Assembly: GCF_017329615.1 (NCBI RefSeq)
Contig: NZ_JAFMTW010000030.1
Coordinates: 1-40,717, forward strand
Origin: Alicyclobacillus suci
Lineage (GTDB): Bacteria > Bacillota > Bacilli > Alicyclobacillales > Alicyclobacillaceae
Length of the DNA stretch: 40,717 nt
Direction: 5' to 3'
Shown here piece after piece: positions 8,807 through 18,493 of the stretch. The stretch's first letter is position 1; every line of letters begins with the position of its first letter. The position numbers and the translations under genes were made by a program. Under the pieces are notes generated by a model. That model made no database searches. It saw only the letters and a list, made by a program, of their open reading frames with translations, and had not been told where the DNA came from.

Positions 8807-10069
8807 ATGTCTGCCAAGACAACAGCTACACCCGCCAAACACTGGATTTGGGATATTTTGGCGCTCAATCTGATTTTCCGGGGTGTCTGGCTGCTCTACA
8901 TGCACCCGCCCCAGAAAGCGGATTTCCTCTGGTATTTTCAACATGCGCAACTGTTAGCGACCGGTCAAGGGTACGTATGGAACGGCCACCCGACTGCGTA
9001 CTGGCCGATTGGCTGGCCGTTTTTCCTATCACTCATCTTTCGCGTCACCGGCGCGCACGTGATGGTGGGTTTGGCGGTCAACGTCATGCTCAGTACGTGT
9101 ATTGTCGGTCTCATCTACCTTATCAGCATGCAACTGTTCCATCGCAAGTCGATGGCATTCGCGGCTGCCGTCGTCTATTCACTGTTGCCGAGCCAAATCG
9201 TCTGGAACGCAGTCCTTGGCTCCGAAGAATTGTTTTCGGCACTACTGTTGGTGTCATTATACCTGTACCTCTTGGCGCGCAATGGCGTTGGTCGCATCGC
9301 CCTGCGATGGATTACTGCGTCCGGACTCGTGCTGGGCCTCGCTGCTGACGTTCGGCCAATTCCGCTACTATTCCCGGTCTTCGTCCTGTTGTACGAACTT
9401 TTCATTCAGCGGCGGCGCGTGGCAACTGGATTCGGGCGGGCCATCACGTTGTCCATCGCGATGTTTATCACCATTCTACCAGTGACCATCCGCAACAAAA
9501 TCGCCATGCATCACTTCGTCCTCGTCTCGACCAACGGCGGCACGAATCTATGGCAAGGAACCCATACCAACGGCGGCTATTATTGGTCATGGAATCCGAA
9601 CATCAACCCGTTGCTCCATATCAATAATGAAATCGTCAAAAACCAAGTGGGTGAACACGCCGCGCTCGACCATATCATTCACCACATTCCAACGACGATT
9701 CTCAACGGATTCATCAAGATGTACGACCTGTACAAGAATGACGTGAACGCAAACTGGTACACATTTCACGCCGTGCCCAGTCTACAACATCTGACGAACC
9801 TAATGGATACCATTAGTAACGCAGGGTACTACTTATTTATCGCTGCCACTTTCATCGGCATCGGCGTCGTGGTAGTGCGCCGCTTTGACGGGTTCAAAGC
9901 AAGCTTGTTCCTGTTGACGTTTGCCTTGTACAACACCTGTTTCTTCTTCTTCTTCCCGGCCTGGGATAGATTCCGCTACCCAGTGATGCCGCTGTTCGCC
10001 GTCTTCGCCGGCGTCGCCATCGTATGGCTGTGGCACAAGATGCGCGAGCGCCATCCAGAGGACCCATAA
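8807..10069 (+). CDS. GT39/ArnT-like integral membrane glycosyltransferase
   Basis: A 420-residue polytopic membrane protein with about ten hydrophobic helices, of the PMT/ArnT (GT-C) glycosyltransferase class. These use polyprenyl-phosphate sugars to modify lipids or proteins on the outer face of the membrane. The first extracellular loop holds an acidic residue and aromatic motif (QKADFLWYFQHAQLLATGQG, then AYWPIGWPFFL), where GT-C enzymes keep their catalytic aspartate. The C-terminal RFRYPVMPLFAVFAG is typical. The start ATG has AAAGGAG 9 nt upstream. It appears monocistronic, ending at a bidirectional terminator. The acceptor is unknown. Confidence 0.75.
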   Translation: MSAKTTATPAKHWIWDILALNLIFRGVWLLYMHPPQKADFLWYFQHAQLLATGQGYVWNGHPTAYWPIGWPFFLSLIFRVTGAHVMVGLAVNVMLSTCIVGLIYLISMQLFHRKSMAFAAAVVYSLLPSQIVWNAVLGSEELFSALLLVSLYLYLLARNGVGRIALRWITASGLVLGLAADVRPIPLLFPVFVLLYELFIQRRRVATGFGRAITLSIAMFITILPVTIRNKIAMHHFVLVSTNGGTNLWQGTHTNGGYYWSWNPNINPLLHINNEIVKNQVGEHAALDHIIHHIPTTILNGFIKMYDLYKNDVNANWYTFHAVPSLQHLTNLMDTISNAGYYLFIAATFIGIGVVVVRRFDGFKASLFLLTFALYNTCFFFFFPAWDRFRYPVMPLFAVFAGVAIVWLWHKMRERHPEDP

Positions 10070-10089
10070 CGTTCACAAGTTCAATCGCA

Positions 10090-10129
10090 AAAAGCGCCGC
10101 CGACGGGAATTCCCACCTGCGGCGCTTTT
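10090..10129. terminator. bidirectional intrinsic terminator
   Basis: The inverted repeat AAAAGCGCCGC (10090-10100) / GCGGCGCTTTT (10119-10129) has an 18-nt loop. It lies between the convergent glycosyltransferase and ECF transporter genes and has an A-run on one flank and a T-run on the other, so it can serve both transcripts. Confidence 0.8.
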
Positions 10130-10151
10130 ATGCTAAAGATGCGCTCCCTCT

Positions 10152-12554
10152 TTAACGCGAGGATACAGCAATAAACACTCCTATCACCACAACTGCACAC
10201 AGACCTGCGAACAGAAAATCCCACAGGCGAAAAGGAATACGTCGAAAATACGTGCGGCCGTTCCAATGATTCGCAGGTTTACCATAAAAACCTCGCGCTT
10301 CCATCGCTGTAGCGAGGCGCTCACTGAGGCGAATCGACTGGCTGAGCATGGGTAACGCGTAACTGACTGGTCGCGTCACCCACCACCCTTGCCGGCCACG
10401 CACACGTCGAGCCATGCGAAACGTGCGCAACTCATGATTCACTCGCTGCAAAAATCCGGTTCCAGCCATGACGCCGTACGCAAGTTTGGGCGGCAAGTGA
10501 AACGATTGGCTGAGACTGACGACAAAATCCGTCCCATCTGTCGTCTCCACGAAGGCATACGCCAGTACCACCGTCGAAAACGTACGCAGCGCGATGATAA
10601 GCCCCTGCCATAAGCCATACAAGCTCAAGTGGAACCAAAGGACGTTTTCATAGTGATAACCAGGCGGTGTCGCCGCATTCGCCGCAAACGTCCACAAGTA
10701 AATCACATACATTGCCAGCACAACCGAGAGTCGTTTCAACGCGCGCCACGGATTACACCAACCCAGGCCAAATGTCACGACGAGCGTCACCACCCACATC
10801 ACGGCAAGCTCCCGAAACGAATTCGTGAAAAGCGTGAATACCGCAATATACACCAGCGTGAGTAACTTCACACCTGGATGAATCGCCGCGAGCGGTGAAC
10901 GCGCTGCCGCTTTGCGGTCGCGCGGATGCATCTCATCATTTCGCTCTACACGCACAGGTCTCGCCGTCGCTGCCACAGATTGGCGCACGAGGGCGCCATC
11001 TTCCTTCACACCTACGTGAAGCGGACGCACGTCATCGAGCAAATGGGCGCGTTGGAGGATGTCTTCACGCGCATATAAATCTTTCACCGTACCGTCAAAT
11101 AGCAATTGCCCATCCGCCAGCACCAAGACGCGCGTCGCATAACGTTTGACTAACGCCATGTCGTGCGTGATGGTCACCACGGTTTTTCCAGCCGCCTGCA
11201 GTTGTTGAAGACGACAAAGAATCGTCTCCTCCGACGCCTTGTCCTGTCCATACGTTGGTTCGTCAAACAAAAACAAATCGTGATCATCACGCAACATCAC
11301 GCCAACGGCAAGACGCCGCTTTTGCCCTTGACTGAGTGCATAAGGAGACGCTGTGGCGTGATTTTCCAAACCAAATTCAGCCAACTGGGCCAACACCTTA
11401 GACGGAACGTCATCCCCGACCACTCTGCCCGCCATCTCATCCGCCACGCGTTCAAACAAAAATTGATACTCGGGATTTTGAAATCCATAAGCAATCGTTT
11501 GATAGCGCGTTGCTTCGCGAATTCGTCCGACCGGCGTATCCCACAAGCGCACTTCACCAGAAGTCACAGGCAAAAGCCCGCCCATCACCTCGAGTAAACT
11601 CGACTTGCCAGCCCCGTTCGGCCCGACAATCGCCACGAACTCCCCCTTGTGCAAAGTAAAGGAAACCCCAGACCAAATGGTTTTATCGCCATAACAAAGT
11701 GCGGCATCCGCCACCGCCAAGAGCGGCTTGCCAGCGGGCCGTGGCATCGCCAGCGCGCCCATCTCAGCACCCCATGCGATAGCCAAATGATTCTTGCCAA
11801 TCTCTACCGCCATCTCACCGTTAGTTGAAGGGCGTCCCAAAGTGCGCGACAGTTCGCCTGGCCGCAACGACGTCACCCGTCCGTCCGCGTCCACCCGAAG
11901 CACCTTGTCGACAAACGGTAGAAGCGGAGAATACTTGTGCTCCACAATCAGCAAGGTCCGCCCCATGCGCCTGAGTGCGACAATTTGTTCGAATATTTGG
12001 CGGGTTGCCAGCGGATCGAGATTCGCAGTCGGCTCGTCGAGAATCAGGAATTCACAATCCATCGCAAGCGCCGAAGCAATGGCAAGTTTCTGCTTCATTC
12101 CCCCGGAAAAGTTGGCATGATGGTCGCTTGGCGCGACATCTAAGTCGACGCGGCGCAAAGACGCCTCGGTTTTGGCAGGCATCTCTTCGCGAGGTATCTG
12201 CAGGTTTTCCAGACCAAAAGCGATTTCATCCGCCACGGTCAGCATACAAAACTGCGCGTCAGGATCTTGAAACACGTAACCGATTTTGCCCGGTTGCTGG
12301 AGTGACGATTGCCAAATCATCTCACCGGAGACCTCTGCCTCAATGGACCGCGGAATGATGCCCGCAAGCGCCATCGCAAGGGTACTTTTGCCACTGCCGC
12401 TCGGACCTGTAACCAAAACACATTCTCCTGGGAATACGTCAAACGTGCAGTCGACGATGGTTGGCGTCGCATCATCCCCATACGTCACTGACAAATTGTG
12501 TACAGATAGAACCGGTAGCACATCTGCCACCGGTCCTTGCTGATGCCGATTCAT
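10152..12554 (-). CDS. ykoDC: fused ECF transporter: two ATPases plus EcfT (YkoD-YkoC fusion)
   Basis: An 800-residue protein joining three modules that are usually on separate chains. ATPase 1 (about 14-240) has Walker A GPSGSGKST (50-58), signature FSGGMKQK (149-156), Walker B LILDEPT (170-176) and an H-loop VEHK. ATPase 2 (about 278-500) has GPNGAGKSS (311-319), signature LSQGQKRR, Walker B LFLFDEPT and THD. After a charged linker (about 510-555) comes EcfT (about 556-800), with several membrane helices and the two coupling motifs ARRVRG (about 715) and EARGF (about 752-756). In Bacillus the double ATPase (YkoD) and EcfT (YkoC) are separate. The start overlaps the ykoE stop (ATGA). With YkoE it should import hydroxymethylpyrimidine or another thiamine precursor under the upstream TPP riboswitch. 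All catalytic motifs are intact. Confidence 0.93.
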   Translation of the reverse strand: MNRHQQGPVADVLPVLSVHNLSVTYGDDATPTIVDCTFDVFPGECVLVTGPSGSGKSTLAMALAGIIPRSIEAEVSGEMIWQSSLQQPGKIGYVFQDPDAQFCMLTVADEIAFGLENLQIPREEMPAKTEASLRRVDLDVAPSDHHANFSGGMKQKLAIASALAMDCEFLILDEPTANLDPLATRQIFEQIVALRRMGRTLLIVEHKYSPLLPFVDKVLRVDADGRVTSLRPGELSRTLGRPSTNGEMAVEIGKNHLAIAWGAEMGALAMPRPAGKPLLAVADAALCYGDKTIWSGVSFTLHKGEFVAIVGPNGAGKSSLLEVMGGLLPVTSGEVRLWDTPVGRIREATRYQTIAYGFQNPEYQFLFERVADEMAGRVVGDDVPSKVLAQLAEFGLENHATASPYALSQGQKRRLAVGVMLRDDHDLFLFDEPTYGQDKASEETILCRLQQLQAAGKTVVTITHDMALVKRYATRVLVLADGQLLFDGTVKDLYAREDILQRAHLLDDVRPLHVGVKEDGALVRQSVAATARPVRVERNDEMHPRDRKAAARSPLAAIHPGVKLLTLVYIAVFTLFTNSFRELAVMWVVTLVVTFGLGWCNPWRALKRLSVVLAMYVIYLWTFAANAATPPGYHYENVLWFHLSLYGLWQGLIIALRTFSTVVLAYAFVETTDGTDFVVSLSQSFHLPPKLAYGVMAGTGFLQRVNHELRTFRMARRVRGRQGWWVTRPVSYALPMLSQSIRLSERLATAMEARGFYGKPANHWNGRTYFRRIPFRLWDFLFAGLCAVVVIGVFIAVSSR

Positions 12555-13120
12555 CGGGCCATCGCTCGCTGCCGGGCGATAGCGAAGTTCCGCAAGACCC
12601 CCGCTTTATAGAGCGCGTCCGCGACAAGTTTCGGCAGAATGCCTCCGAGGACGGCGCCACTGCAAAGCGCAATGACGATATACGCCACTTCTGTGCCCGC
12701 TGTAAGCTCATTGCCACCGTACTGAAAGTACCACTGCAGAACAGCTGCGGCGCTCGCCAGGACGCCTGATAATATGCAAGAGACGATATGGTAGCCGCGA
12801 TAGAAAAATAGACAAAATGCCAGTTCTGCGCCGATGCCTTGAATCAGGCCGGCCACCAAATTAGACAAACCCCACTGCCCGCCGAGCAACAATTCGACCG
12901 ACGCCGCAATGAGTTCGGCCAAGAGTGCGGCACCCGGGCGGCGAATGATATAGGCCACCAACACCGAGGCAATCAGCCACAGCCCTGTCATCGTCGCTTG
13001 ACCGGCGTACGCGGTGGTCGGAATGACCGCATAAAGAATGTCCCACACCTTGTACAATGCGCCGGTCACAATCGCCAAGACGACCATGACGATGACGTCT
13101 CTCAATTTCCAAGCCGTCAT
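12551..13120 (-). CDS. ykoE: YkoE-type ECF substrate-binding (S) component
   Basis: A 189-residue membrane protein with about five or six helices, matching the YkoE family of S components for thiamine or its pyrimidine precursor in energy-coupling-factor transporters. Family segments include KVWDILYAVIPTTAYAGQA near residue 25 and GGQWGLSNLVAGLIQGIGAE near 80. The ATG is preceded by GGAGGAGG. It is first in the operon, overlaps the fused ATPase/EcfT gene by 4 nt and follows a TPP riboswitch, which supports a thiamine-related substrate. Substrate choice within the thiamine family is inference from homology and regulation. Confidence 0.92.
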   Translation of the reverse strand: MTAWKLRDVIVMVVLAIVTGALYKVWDILYAVIPTTAYAGQATMTGLWLIASVLVAYIIRRPGAALLAELIAASVELLLGGQWGLSNLVAGLIQGIGAELAFCLFFYRGYHIVSCILSGVLASAAAVLQWYFQYGGNELTAGTEVAYIVIALCSGAVLGGILPKLVADALYKAGVLRNFAIARQRAMAR

Positions 13121-13170
13121 ACTTCAATCCTCCTCCAGTGCGAGAGTGGACTCATGTGCGCGCCAGAACC

Positions 13171-13233
13171 GAGGGTGCCTTAGACACATCAAAACAGCAC
13201 CCTCGTCACGACGTGCGCGTGAAAAGGGTGCTG
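13171..13233 (-). terminator. riboswitch expression platform: terminator with alternative pairings
   Basis: On the minus strand three complementary segments follow the TPP aptamer: A, CAGCACCCT (13233-13225); B, GAGGGTGCTG (13204-13195); C, GCACCCTC (13178-13171). A:B makes a 9-bp hairpin followed by TTTT, a terminator-like structure. B can instead pair with C. Segment A can also pair with GGGGTGC inside the 5' part of the aptamer, which would prevent the terminator when no ligand is bound. The pairings are read from sequence; the switching order is inference from known TPP riboswitches. Confidence 0.6.
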
Positions 13234-13247
13234 CTGTATCGTCGAAT

Positions 13248-13341
13248 GGGCACTTCCTCCCGCTGGTATGACCCAGATCGAGTCCCAGGGTTAGCGACAC
13301 AACTGTCGCTTCTCAGCCAATACGCGGCACCCCTAGCGCCC
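13248..13341 (-). promoter_or_regulatory. TPP (THI-box) riboswitch aptamer
   Basis: The minus strand carries the conserved thiamine pyrophosphate aptamer: GGGGTGCC, then GGCTGAGA, ACCC, GATCTGGGTCATACCAGCG and GGAGGAAGT in the canonical order. P1 is closed by GGGCGCT (13341-13335) with AGTGCCC (13254-13248). P3 is extended by a perfect GCGACA/TGTCGC stem. It lies between a promoter and the ykoE/ykoDC operon, so high TPP should repress uptake of the thiamine precursor. Confidence 0.95.
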
Positions 13342-13369
13342 CTCTTCACATCGTTCAATTGTCAGGGAC

Positions 13370-13398
13370 AGTGTAACACCACCAAAGTCCCACCGCAA
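13370..13398 (-). promoter_or_regulatory. promoter of the TPP riboswitch / yko operon
   Basis: On the minus strand TTGCGG (13398-13393) and TACACT (13375-13370) are separated by 17 nt. The predicted transcription start near 13363 lies about 20 nt before the aptamer P1, as expected for riboswitch leaders. Confidence 0.6.
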
Positions 13399-13438
13399 GC
13401 GCAAACACGTTGCTATTCGAGCGCCTGTGCACAAAATG

Positions 13439-13470
13439 AAAATGGGACCTTAACGCTCCCAACCCATTTT
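13439..13470 (-). terminator. possible terminator overlapping the glpX stop
   Basis: AAAATGGG (13439-13446) and CCCATTTT (13463-13470) form an 8-bp stem with a 16-nt loop that contains the glpX stop codon. On the minus strand it is followed by a short T-rich stretch. It would separate glpX from the riboswitch operon, but it is weaker than the other terminators here. Confidence 0.45.
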
Positions 13471-14415
13471 CAGATTCAAGTTGTGATACGCCTCCACAAA
13501 GCGGACTGTGCCGGTCTTTGCCCGCATCACGAGCGTTTGCGTGCGCGCGCGGTTGTTTCCAAGAAAACGCACACCGTCGAGCAATTCGCCATCGGTAATC
13601 CCCGTCGCCGAGAAGATGGCATCGTCGCCGCGAACGAGGTCGTCCAATTCGAGGACGTGATCAACATCGCCGATACCCATTTCCTCACACCGCCGGCGCT
13701 GTTCGTCGTTTTCAGGGAGCAAGCGGCCAATCAATTCCCCACCCAAACACTTCAGGGCGCATGCGGCAAGTACCCCTTCTGGTGCCCCGCCGGAACCTAA
13801 TAGAATATCGACGCCCTTCTCCGGAAATGCGGTATACAGCGCACCTGCGACGTCACCTGCTGGTATCAACTTGATGCGTGCACCTGCTTCGCGTACCTCC
13901 TGAATAAGTTTCGCATGCCGCTCCCGATCTAAAATCACCGCGACGACATCCTTGATGTCTTTGCCGTTAGCCTCGGCAACGGCCTGCAAATTCTCGCGAA
14001 CAGTCTTGCGAAAACTGACTCGTCCCTTGGCGTTCCGTCCCACGGCAATCTTGTCCATATACATGTCTGGCGCATGTAACAAGGAACCTTTTGGCGCAAT
14101 CGCGACAACCGCCATGGAATTGGCCGCACCAGCTGCCACAGTCTCTGTTCCCTCAATCGGATCTACCGCGACATCGACTTCTGGCTGAACCCCTGTGCCC
14201 AGTCGCTCACCAATGTAGAGCATCGGGGCCTCGTCCATCTCCCCCTCGCCGATGACGACGGTGCCGTCCATCGAGACGGTATCAAACATTTTGCGCATGG
14301 CTTCTGTCGCCGCGGCATCGGCAGCCATTTTGTCGCCGCGCCCCATCCACGTCGCACTCTTCAGTGCTGCAAATTCAGTCACGCGCACGAGTTCCATCGC
14401 TAATTCTCTTTCCAT
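13450..14415 (-). CDS. glpX: class II fructose-1,6-bisphosphatase GlpX
   Basis: A 321-residue phosphatase that converts fructose 1,6-bisphosphate to fructose 6-phosphate in gluconeogenesis. The metal/phosphate motifs [11 protein letters not shown] and VDPIEGTE are intact, and [14 protein letters not shown] forms the C-terminal substrate region. The ATG at 14415 is chosen because AGGAAG lies 7 nt upstream; the ATG at 14433 would include that ribosome-binding site in the coding region. The resulting length equals that expected for Bacillus GlpX. It appears monocistronic. The 174-nt stretch upstream (14434-14607) contains no gene. Confidence 0.96.
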   Translation of the reverse strand: MERELAMELVRVTEFAALKSATWMGRGDKMAADAAATEAMRKMFDTVSMDGTVVIGEGEMDEAPMLYIGERLGTGVQPEVDVAVDPIEGTETVAAGAANSMAVVAIAPKGSLLHAPDMYMDKIAVGRNAKGRVSFRKTVRENLQAVAEANGKDIKDVVAVILDRERHAKLIQEVREAGARIKLIPAGDVAGALYTAFPEKGVDILLGSGGAPEGVLAACALKCLGGELIGRLLPENDEQRRRCEEMGIGDVDHVLELDDLVRGDDAIFSATGITDGELLDGVRFLGNNRARTQTLVMRAKTGTVRFVEAYHNLNLKMGWER

Positions 14416-14607
14416 TGATCCACTTCCTAACATCGTATAGTAAAAATCCCGGTTCAGGTTTGATGGTTTTATATTTAGAATGCATGCATACCTGCAAACC
14501 GACCCACGCTTGTTAGGTTACGCCAAGCAATGAATAATGTCCAAATTGTGTCCACCCACACGCGAAAAATCCATCCTTTCCAACGCCCATGACCAGCTAC
14601 CTTCCAC

Positions 14608-14874
14608 TCAGCCCGAAGTTTTTGGCGCAGTCGCCTCTTCTAATGCGGTCAAGATAGCAAAAGCCGCCTCGTTTGAATCGCCACACATCTCCCTGGATGC
14701 CTGTAGCGACTGGCAGACCAATGGGCGCTCTGGTTTCCCAAACAATCGGCACCGATTGTCCTCGGTGAGTTGGACACAGCGCACACCTGCGGGTTTGCCG
14801 TGCTCCATGCCAGGGATTGGCGAAGAGATGGATATCGCAATACAACAAGCCGCGCAACCAATCCGGCACTCCAT
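14608..14874 (-). CDS. YkgJ-like cysteine-cluster protein (UPF0153)
   Basis: An 88-residue cytoplasmic protein of the YkgJ/UPF0153 type, a putative zinc- or iron-chelating family. The N-terminal CRIGCAACC cluster is followed by CVQL and CRLF and a late [12 protein letters not shown], the usual spread of metal-binding cysteines. The ATG at 14874 is chosen since AAAGGAG lies about 10 nt upstream and the preceding EamA gene ends 16 nt before it. The longer ATG at 14907 would overlap that gene. It is the second gene of a two-gene unit with the EamA transporter. Function in this family is unknown. Confidence 0.8.
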   Translation of the reverse strand: MECRIGCAACCIAISISSPIPGMEHGKPAGVRCVQLTEDNRCRLFGKPERPLVCQSLQASREMCGDSNEAAFAILTALEEATAPKTSG

Positions 14875-14890
14875 CTTGAGACAACTCCTT

Positions 14891-15808
14891 TTATCGGGAT
14901 GAAACATCTATCGACTGCTTCGACTGTACGACTTCCTTATGCCGGCCAAGGTATAATGCGACCAGTATCATGAAAGCGCCAATGTAAAAATAGAGCGTAG
15001 GGTGCGTCTTCAAAATGAGAATGGACAACAACACGCCAAAAATCGGTTGTAGGTACAGTGTAATCGCCGCACGGGCGATATCCTGGTCTTGCAGTACAAA
15101 CAACCAAATCAAGTAAGCGCCAGCCGTGGCCAAGAGCGCAAGAAACACCAACGCCAATAGCGGCCCAGGTGACAAACGATGAGGCCAGGCGCCACCACTG
15201 AGAAGCCACAGTGGCACACACCCCAGAAACCCCGTCAGGAGCATGATGGACATCGCCGCAGATGCGGGCAAATCGTCGGTCAGCCTCGATGACATCGCAT
15301 TGTAACAGGCATAACACAGGACGGCCAACAGTAAGAGGGCATCGCCGAGCGCGTAACCTTGCACGCCTGGCCGCGGACACCCTGCAACCACGTAGGCACC
15401 GATAGCCGCGAGGGCCATGGCGAATTTTCGCTTACCGCTAAGCGTTTGCTGTAAAAAAAGCGCGGCGACAAGCACCGTGAACAACGGTTCCAGCGCGATG
15501 GATACGGCGCCAAGTGCCGCAGTCGAAGCATGAATACCAATCGTCTCCAACGTCACCGGAAACGTAAATCCAATCAGCCCCAACAACGCACTTTTTGTCA
15601 ACGCGCTCCGCGAAAACGCCGCACGATTGCGGCGAAACGCAATCAGTACGAACGGAAACAAAACGACGCCGCCGACGAACATCCGGGTCATCGTAAGAAA
15701 GGTCGGGCTCATTTGACGAGTGGCAATGCTCGTTGCGACAAAACTCCCAGACCAAACGAGGTTTGCGAGAATTAATAATCCAAACAAGATGGTACGCGGC
15801 GGTTTCAA
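14891..15808 (-). CDS. EamA/DMT superfamily transporter
   Basis: A 305-residue membrane protein with ten hydrophobic helices arranged as two EamA repeats. Repeat one covers about residues 8-140 ([20 protein letters not shown]) and repeat two about 152-290. Members of this drug/metabolite transporter family export amino acids and other metabolites. The proposed start is the TTG at 15808, with AAGGA 9 nt upstream, giving the standard family length. In-frame codons further upstream (ATG at 15856) lack a ribosome-binding site. It is divergent from the aldo/keto reductase gene, with 116 nt between starts, and is followed closely by the cysteine-cluster gene. Substrate unknown. Confidence 0.82.
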   Translation of the reverse strand: MKPPRTILFGLLILANLVWSGSFVATSIATRQMSPTFLTMTRMFVGGVVLFPFVLIAFRRNRAAFSRSALTKSALLGLIGFTFPVTLETIGIHASTAALGAVSIALEPLFTVLVAALFLQQTLSGKRKFAMALAAIGAYVVAGCPRPGVQGYALGDALLLLAVLCYACYNAMSSRLTDDLPASAAMSIMLLTGFLGCVPLWLLSGGAWPHRLSPGPLLALVFLALLATAGAYLIWLFVLQDQDIARAAITLYLQPIFGVLLSILILKTHPTLYFYIGAFMILVALYLGRHKEVVQSKQSIDVSSR

Positions 15809-15924
15809 ACATTCATCATCCTTAAGCGCTTTTGTAAGTAGCCTACGAATTTGCATTGATGCAGACGCACCCCTACAATCGAAGTACACGTCCAGCGAAC
15901 GGACGCCATCAAGGGAGGGTTACC

Positions 15925-16914
<990 letters not shown>

Positions 16915-16944
16915 CCAACGACATCAACCAACGAACAAACGACA

Positions 16945-16972
16945 CGAGGGCCGGCTGCCAGTCGCGCCCTCG
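16945..16972 (+). terminator. weak hairpin after aldo/keto reductase
   Basis: CGAGGGC (16945-16951) pairs with GCCCTCG (16966-16972), 30 nt after the aldo/keto reductase stop. There is no T-run, so terminator function is uncertain. Confidence 0.3.
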
Positions 16973-17034
16973 ACTATGTTCGCTGTACCGACCGATAAAT
17001 CCGCTCTGGGCGCCCGACGACGCCATAAGCAAAA

Positions 17035-17443
17035 TCAAGCTTGTACCTGATCTTGCGCGACCAAATACTCTAAATATCTCCGGGCCGTCGTACGACTGCA
17101 GCCAATTTTTTGGCTCAATACTTTGCATCAATTCATCGATAGCCTGCTGGTCTACCTTGGGATTCTCCTTCATCAATGCATCCAACCGCTTGCGAAAAGA
17201 GCGATATCTCGATAACGTCTCTGGAAATTGCAATAGCTCAAATCCATCCATATCCGGAAAGTAAATATCGAGAAGTACCAAATCCGGATGTAGGATAGCC
17301 AAGTGTTCCTTCGCTTCCGGTTCATTCGTCGCAATCCCCACGACTTGATAGCCATCGACGCGTTCTACGAATCTGCGATTGATTTCAGCAATCCTTACAT
17401 CGTCTTCAATGACAAGAACCTGTATCGCAGTGTCCTGTTTCAT
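17035..17443 (-). pseudogene. decayed CitB/DcuR-type response regulator
   Basis: A remnant of a two-component regulator. The receiver start is intact: VLVIEDD acidic pocket and phospho-acceptor Asp at residue 59 from the ATG at 17443 (DLVLLDIYFPDMDG). The protein then jumps from GFELLQ straight to FPETLSRYRSFRKRL, losing about 45 residues that would hold the conserved Thr and Lys. After QSIEPKNW the frame is wrong. Reading the other frame across an A6 run (17106-17111) gives KVLSQKIGCSRTTARRYLEY, the C-terminal helix-turn-helix of this family, followed by an early stop at 17035. So there are at least one internal deletion, one frameshift and a truncated end. It cannot be a functional regulator. 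It overlaps the kinase remnant upstream in the usual kinase-regulator order. Confidence 0.85.
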
Positions 17444-17766
17444 CCATCGTACCCCATCTTGCCAGCGTAGCCCTTCGGAATCACGACTGTAAAAATTGTC
17501 CCGCACCCGGGCTTCCCTGTAAACGTAAGTCTATCCACTGCCTGCGGCACGTCGCGAAAACTGCTTTCCCGAATCAATTCAAACGTTACTTTGAGTTCCT
17601 GTGCCCGATGAAATTTGCCGAGAATCAACCCGCCAATCATCGGATCTGGGATCCCGTCCATCACAAAGCGAATCAAAATTTATGGTATAAAGCTTATTGG
17701 AATATTCATGCGTCTGGGCTCTAAGTGCATCCGCATACGTCCGAACTTGAGAAAGTTTGAAGACGG
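17440..17766 (-). pseudogene. decayed CitA/DcuS-type sensor histidine kinase
   Basis: The phospho-acceptor region of a citrate/dicarboxylate-type kinase is recognisable in one frame (17681-17766: VRTYADALRAQTHEYSNKLY). It is followed in another frame (17440-17676) by IRFVMDGIPDPMIGGLILGK and then PGCGTIFTVVIPKG, the extreme C-terminal end of the ATPase domain. A short deletion plus frameshift separates the first two pieces. About 90 residues of the ATPase domain, including the N and G1 boxes, are missing before the last. No sensor domain is present. The 3' end overlaps the regulator remnant by 4 nt, as in an intact kinase-regulator pair. Confidence 0.8.
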
Positions 17767-17838
17767 AATTGATAAAACAAGCGCAGTCGTCGCAGATGAC
17801 CAGTTGATTGTCATTCGCGAAAACTACCGATTTCCACA

Positions 17839-18489
17839 CTCTTTAAACGGGCATTCGCCAAACGAACGACAATGCTCTGCGTATTTCATATTCTTCAATC
17901 TATCAGATACTACGGCTTTGGTACGCTCGTTCCTATCGTTTTAGCGGCAAAAAGTTACACCGTGACCCACTCCCTAGAGTACACGGCCATTTCGTTCATC
18001 GGCTGCCCTATCGGATCGCTCATTTCACTGCCAATTATTGAACGCATCGAGCGTAAGTGGTTAATTATTGGCGCCGCGTTCTGCATGGCGCTATTCGGGA
18101 TACTGTTCGGCATGTCTACGTCGTCTGCGACGATTATGTTGTGCGGATTTTTGTACACATTGGTCAGCAATGTGTTCTCGAACGCATACCACGTCTTTCA
18201 AGCCGAGATCTTCCCAACCTCCATTCGGGCGACCGCGACTGGAAGCGCATACAGCCTAAGTCGTCTGATGAGTGGGTTAATGCCGTTCATCCTGTTGCCT
18301 ATCCTCAAACAAGATGGCGCAACCGCAATGTTTTGTATCGTAGCCGTTGTCATGGTCGTCATTATGTTGAACCTCGGGCTGCTCGGCCCCAAAACCACGA
18401 GTGTGGCCATGGAACGCGTAAACGAGAGCCAGCTTGCGGAATCATCTGACGTCCGCCAAAACACCCCACCGCTCCAATTGAATTCTTGA
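17839..18489 (+). pseudogene. C-terminal half of an MFS transporter
   Basis: An open frame of about 215 residues matches only the second half of a 12-helix MFS transporter, from the central loop (LFKRAFAKRTTML) through helices 7-12. It includes HILQSIRYYGFGTLVPIVLA and a well-kept AEIFPTSIRATATGSAYSLS. The first six helices are absent; upstream sequence is the kinase remnant on the other strand. An ATG at 17872 lies inside the homologous region, so it is not a native start. With the decayed two-component genes it probably formed one solute-sensing and uptake locus. The intact MFS at 3660-5039 is of the same broad class but clearly different in sequence. Confidence 0.78.
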
Positions 18490-18493
18490 ACAT

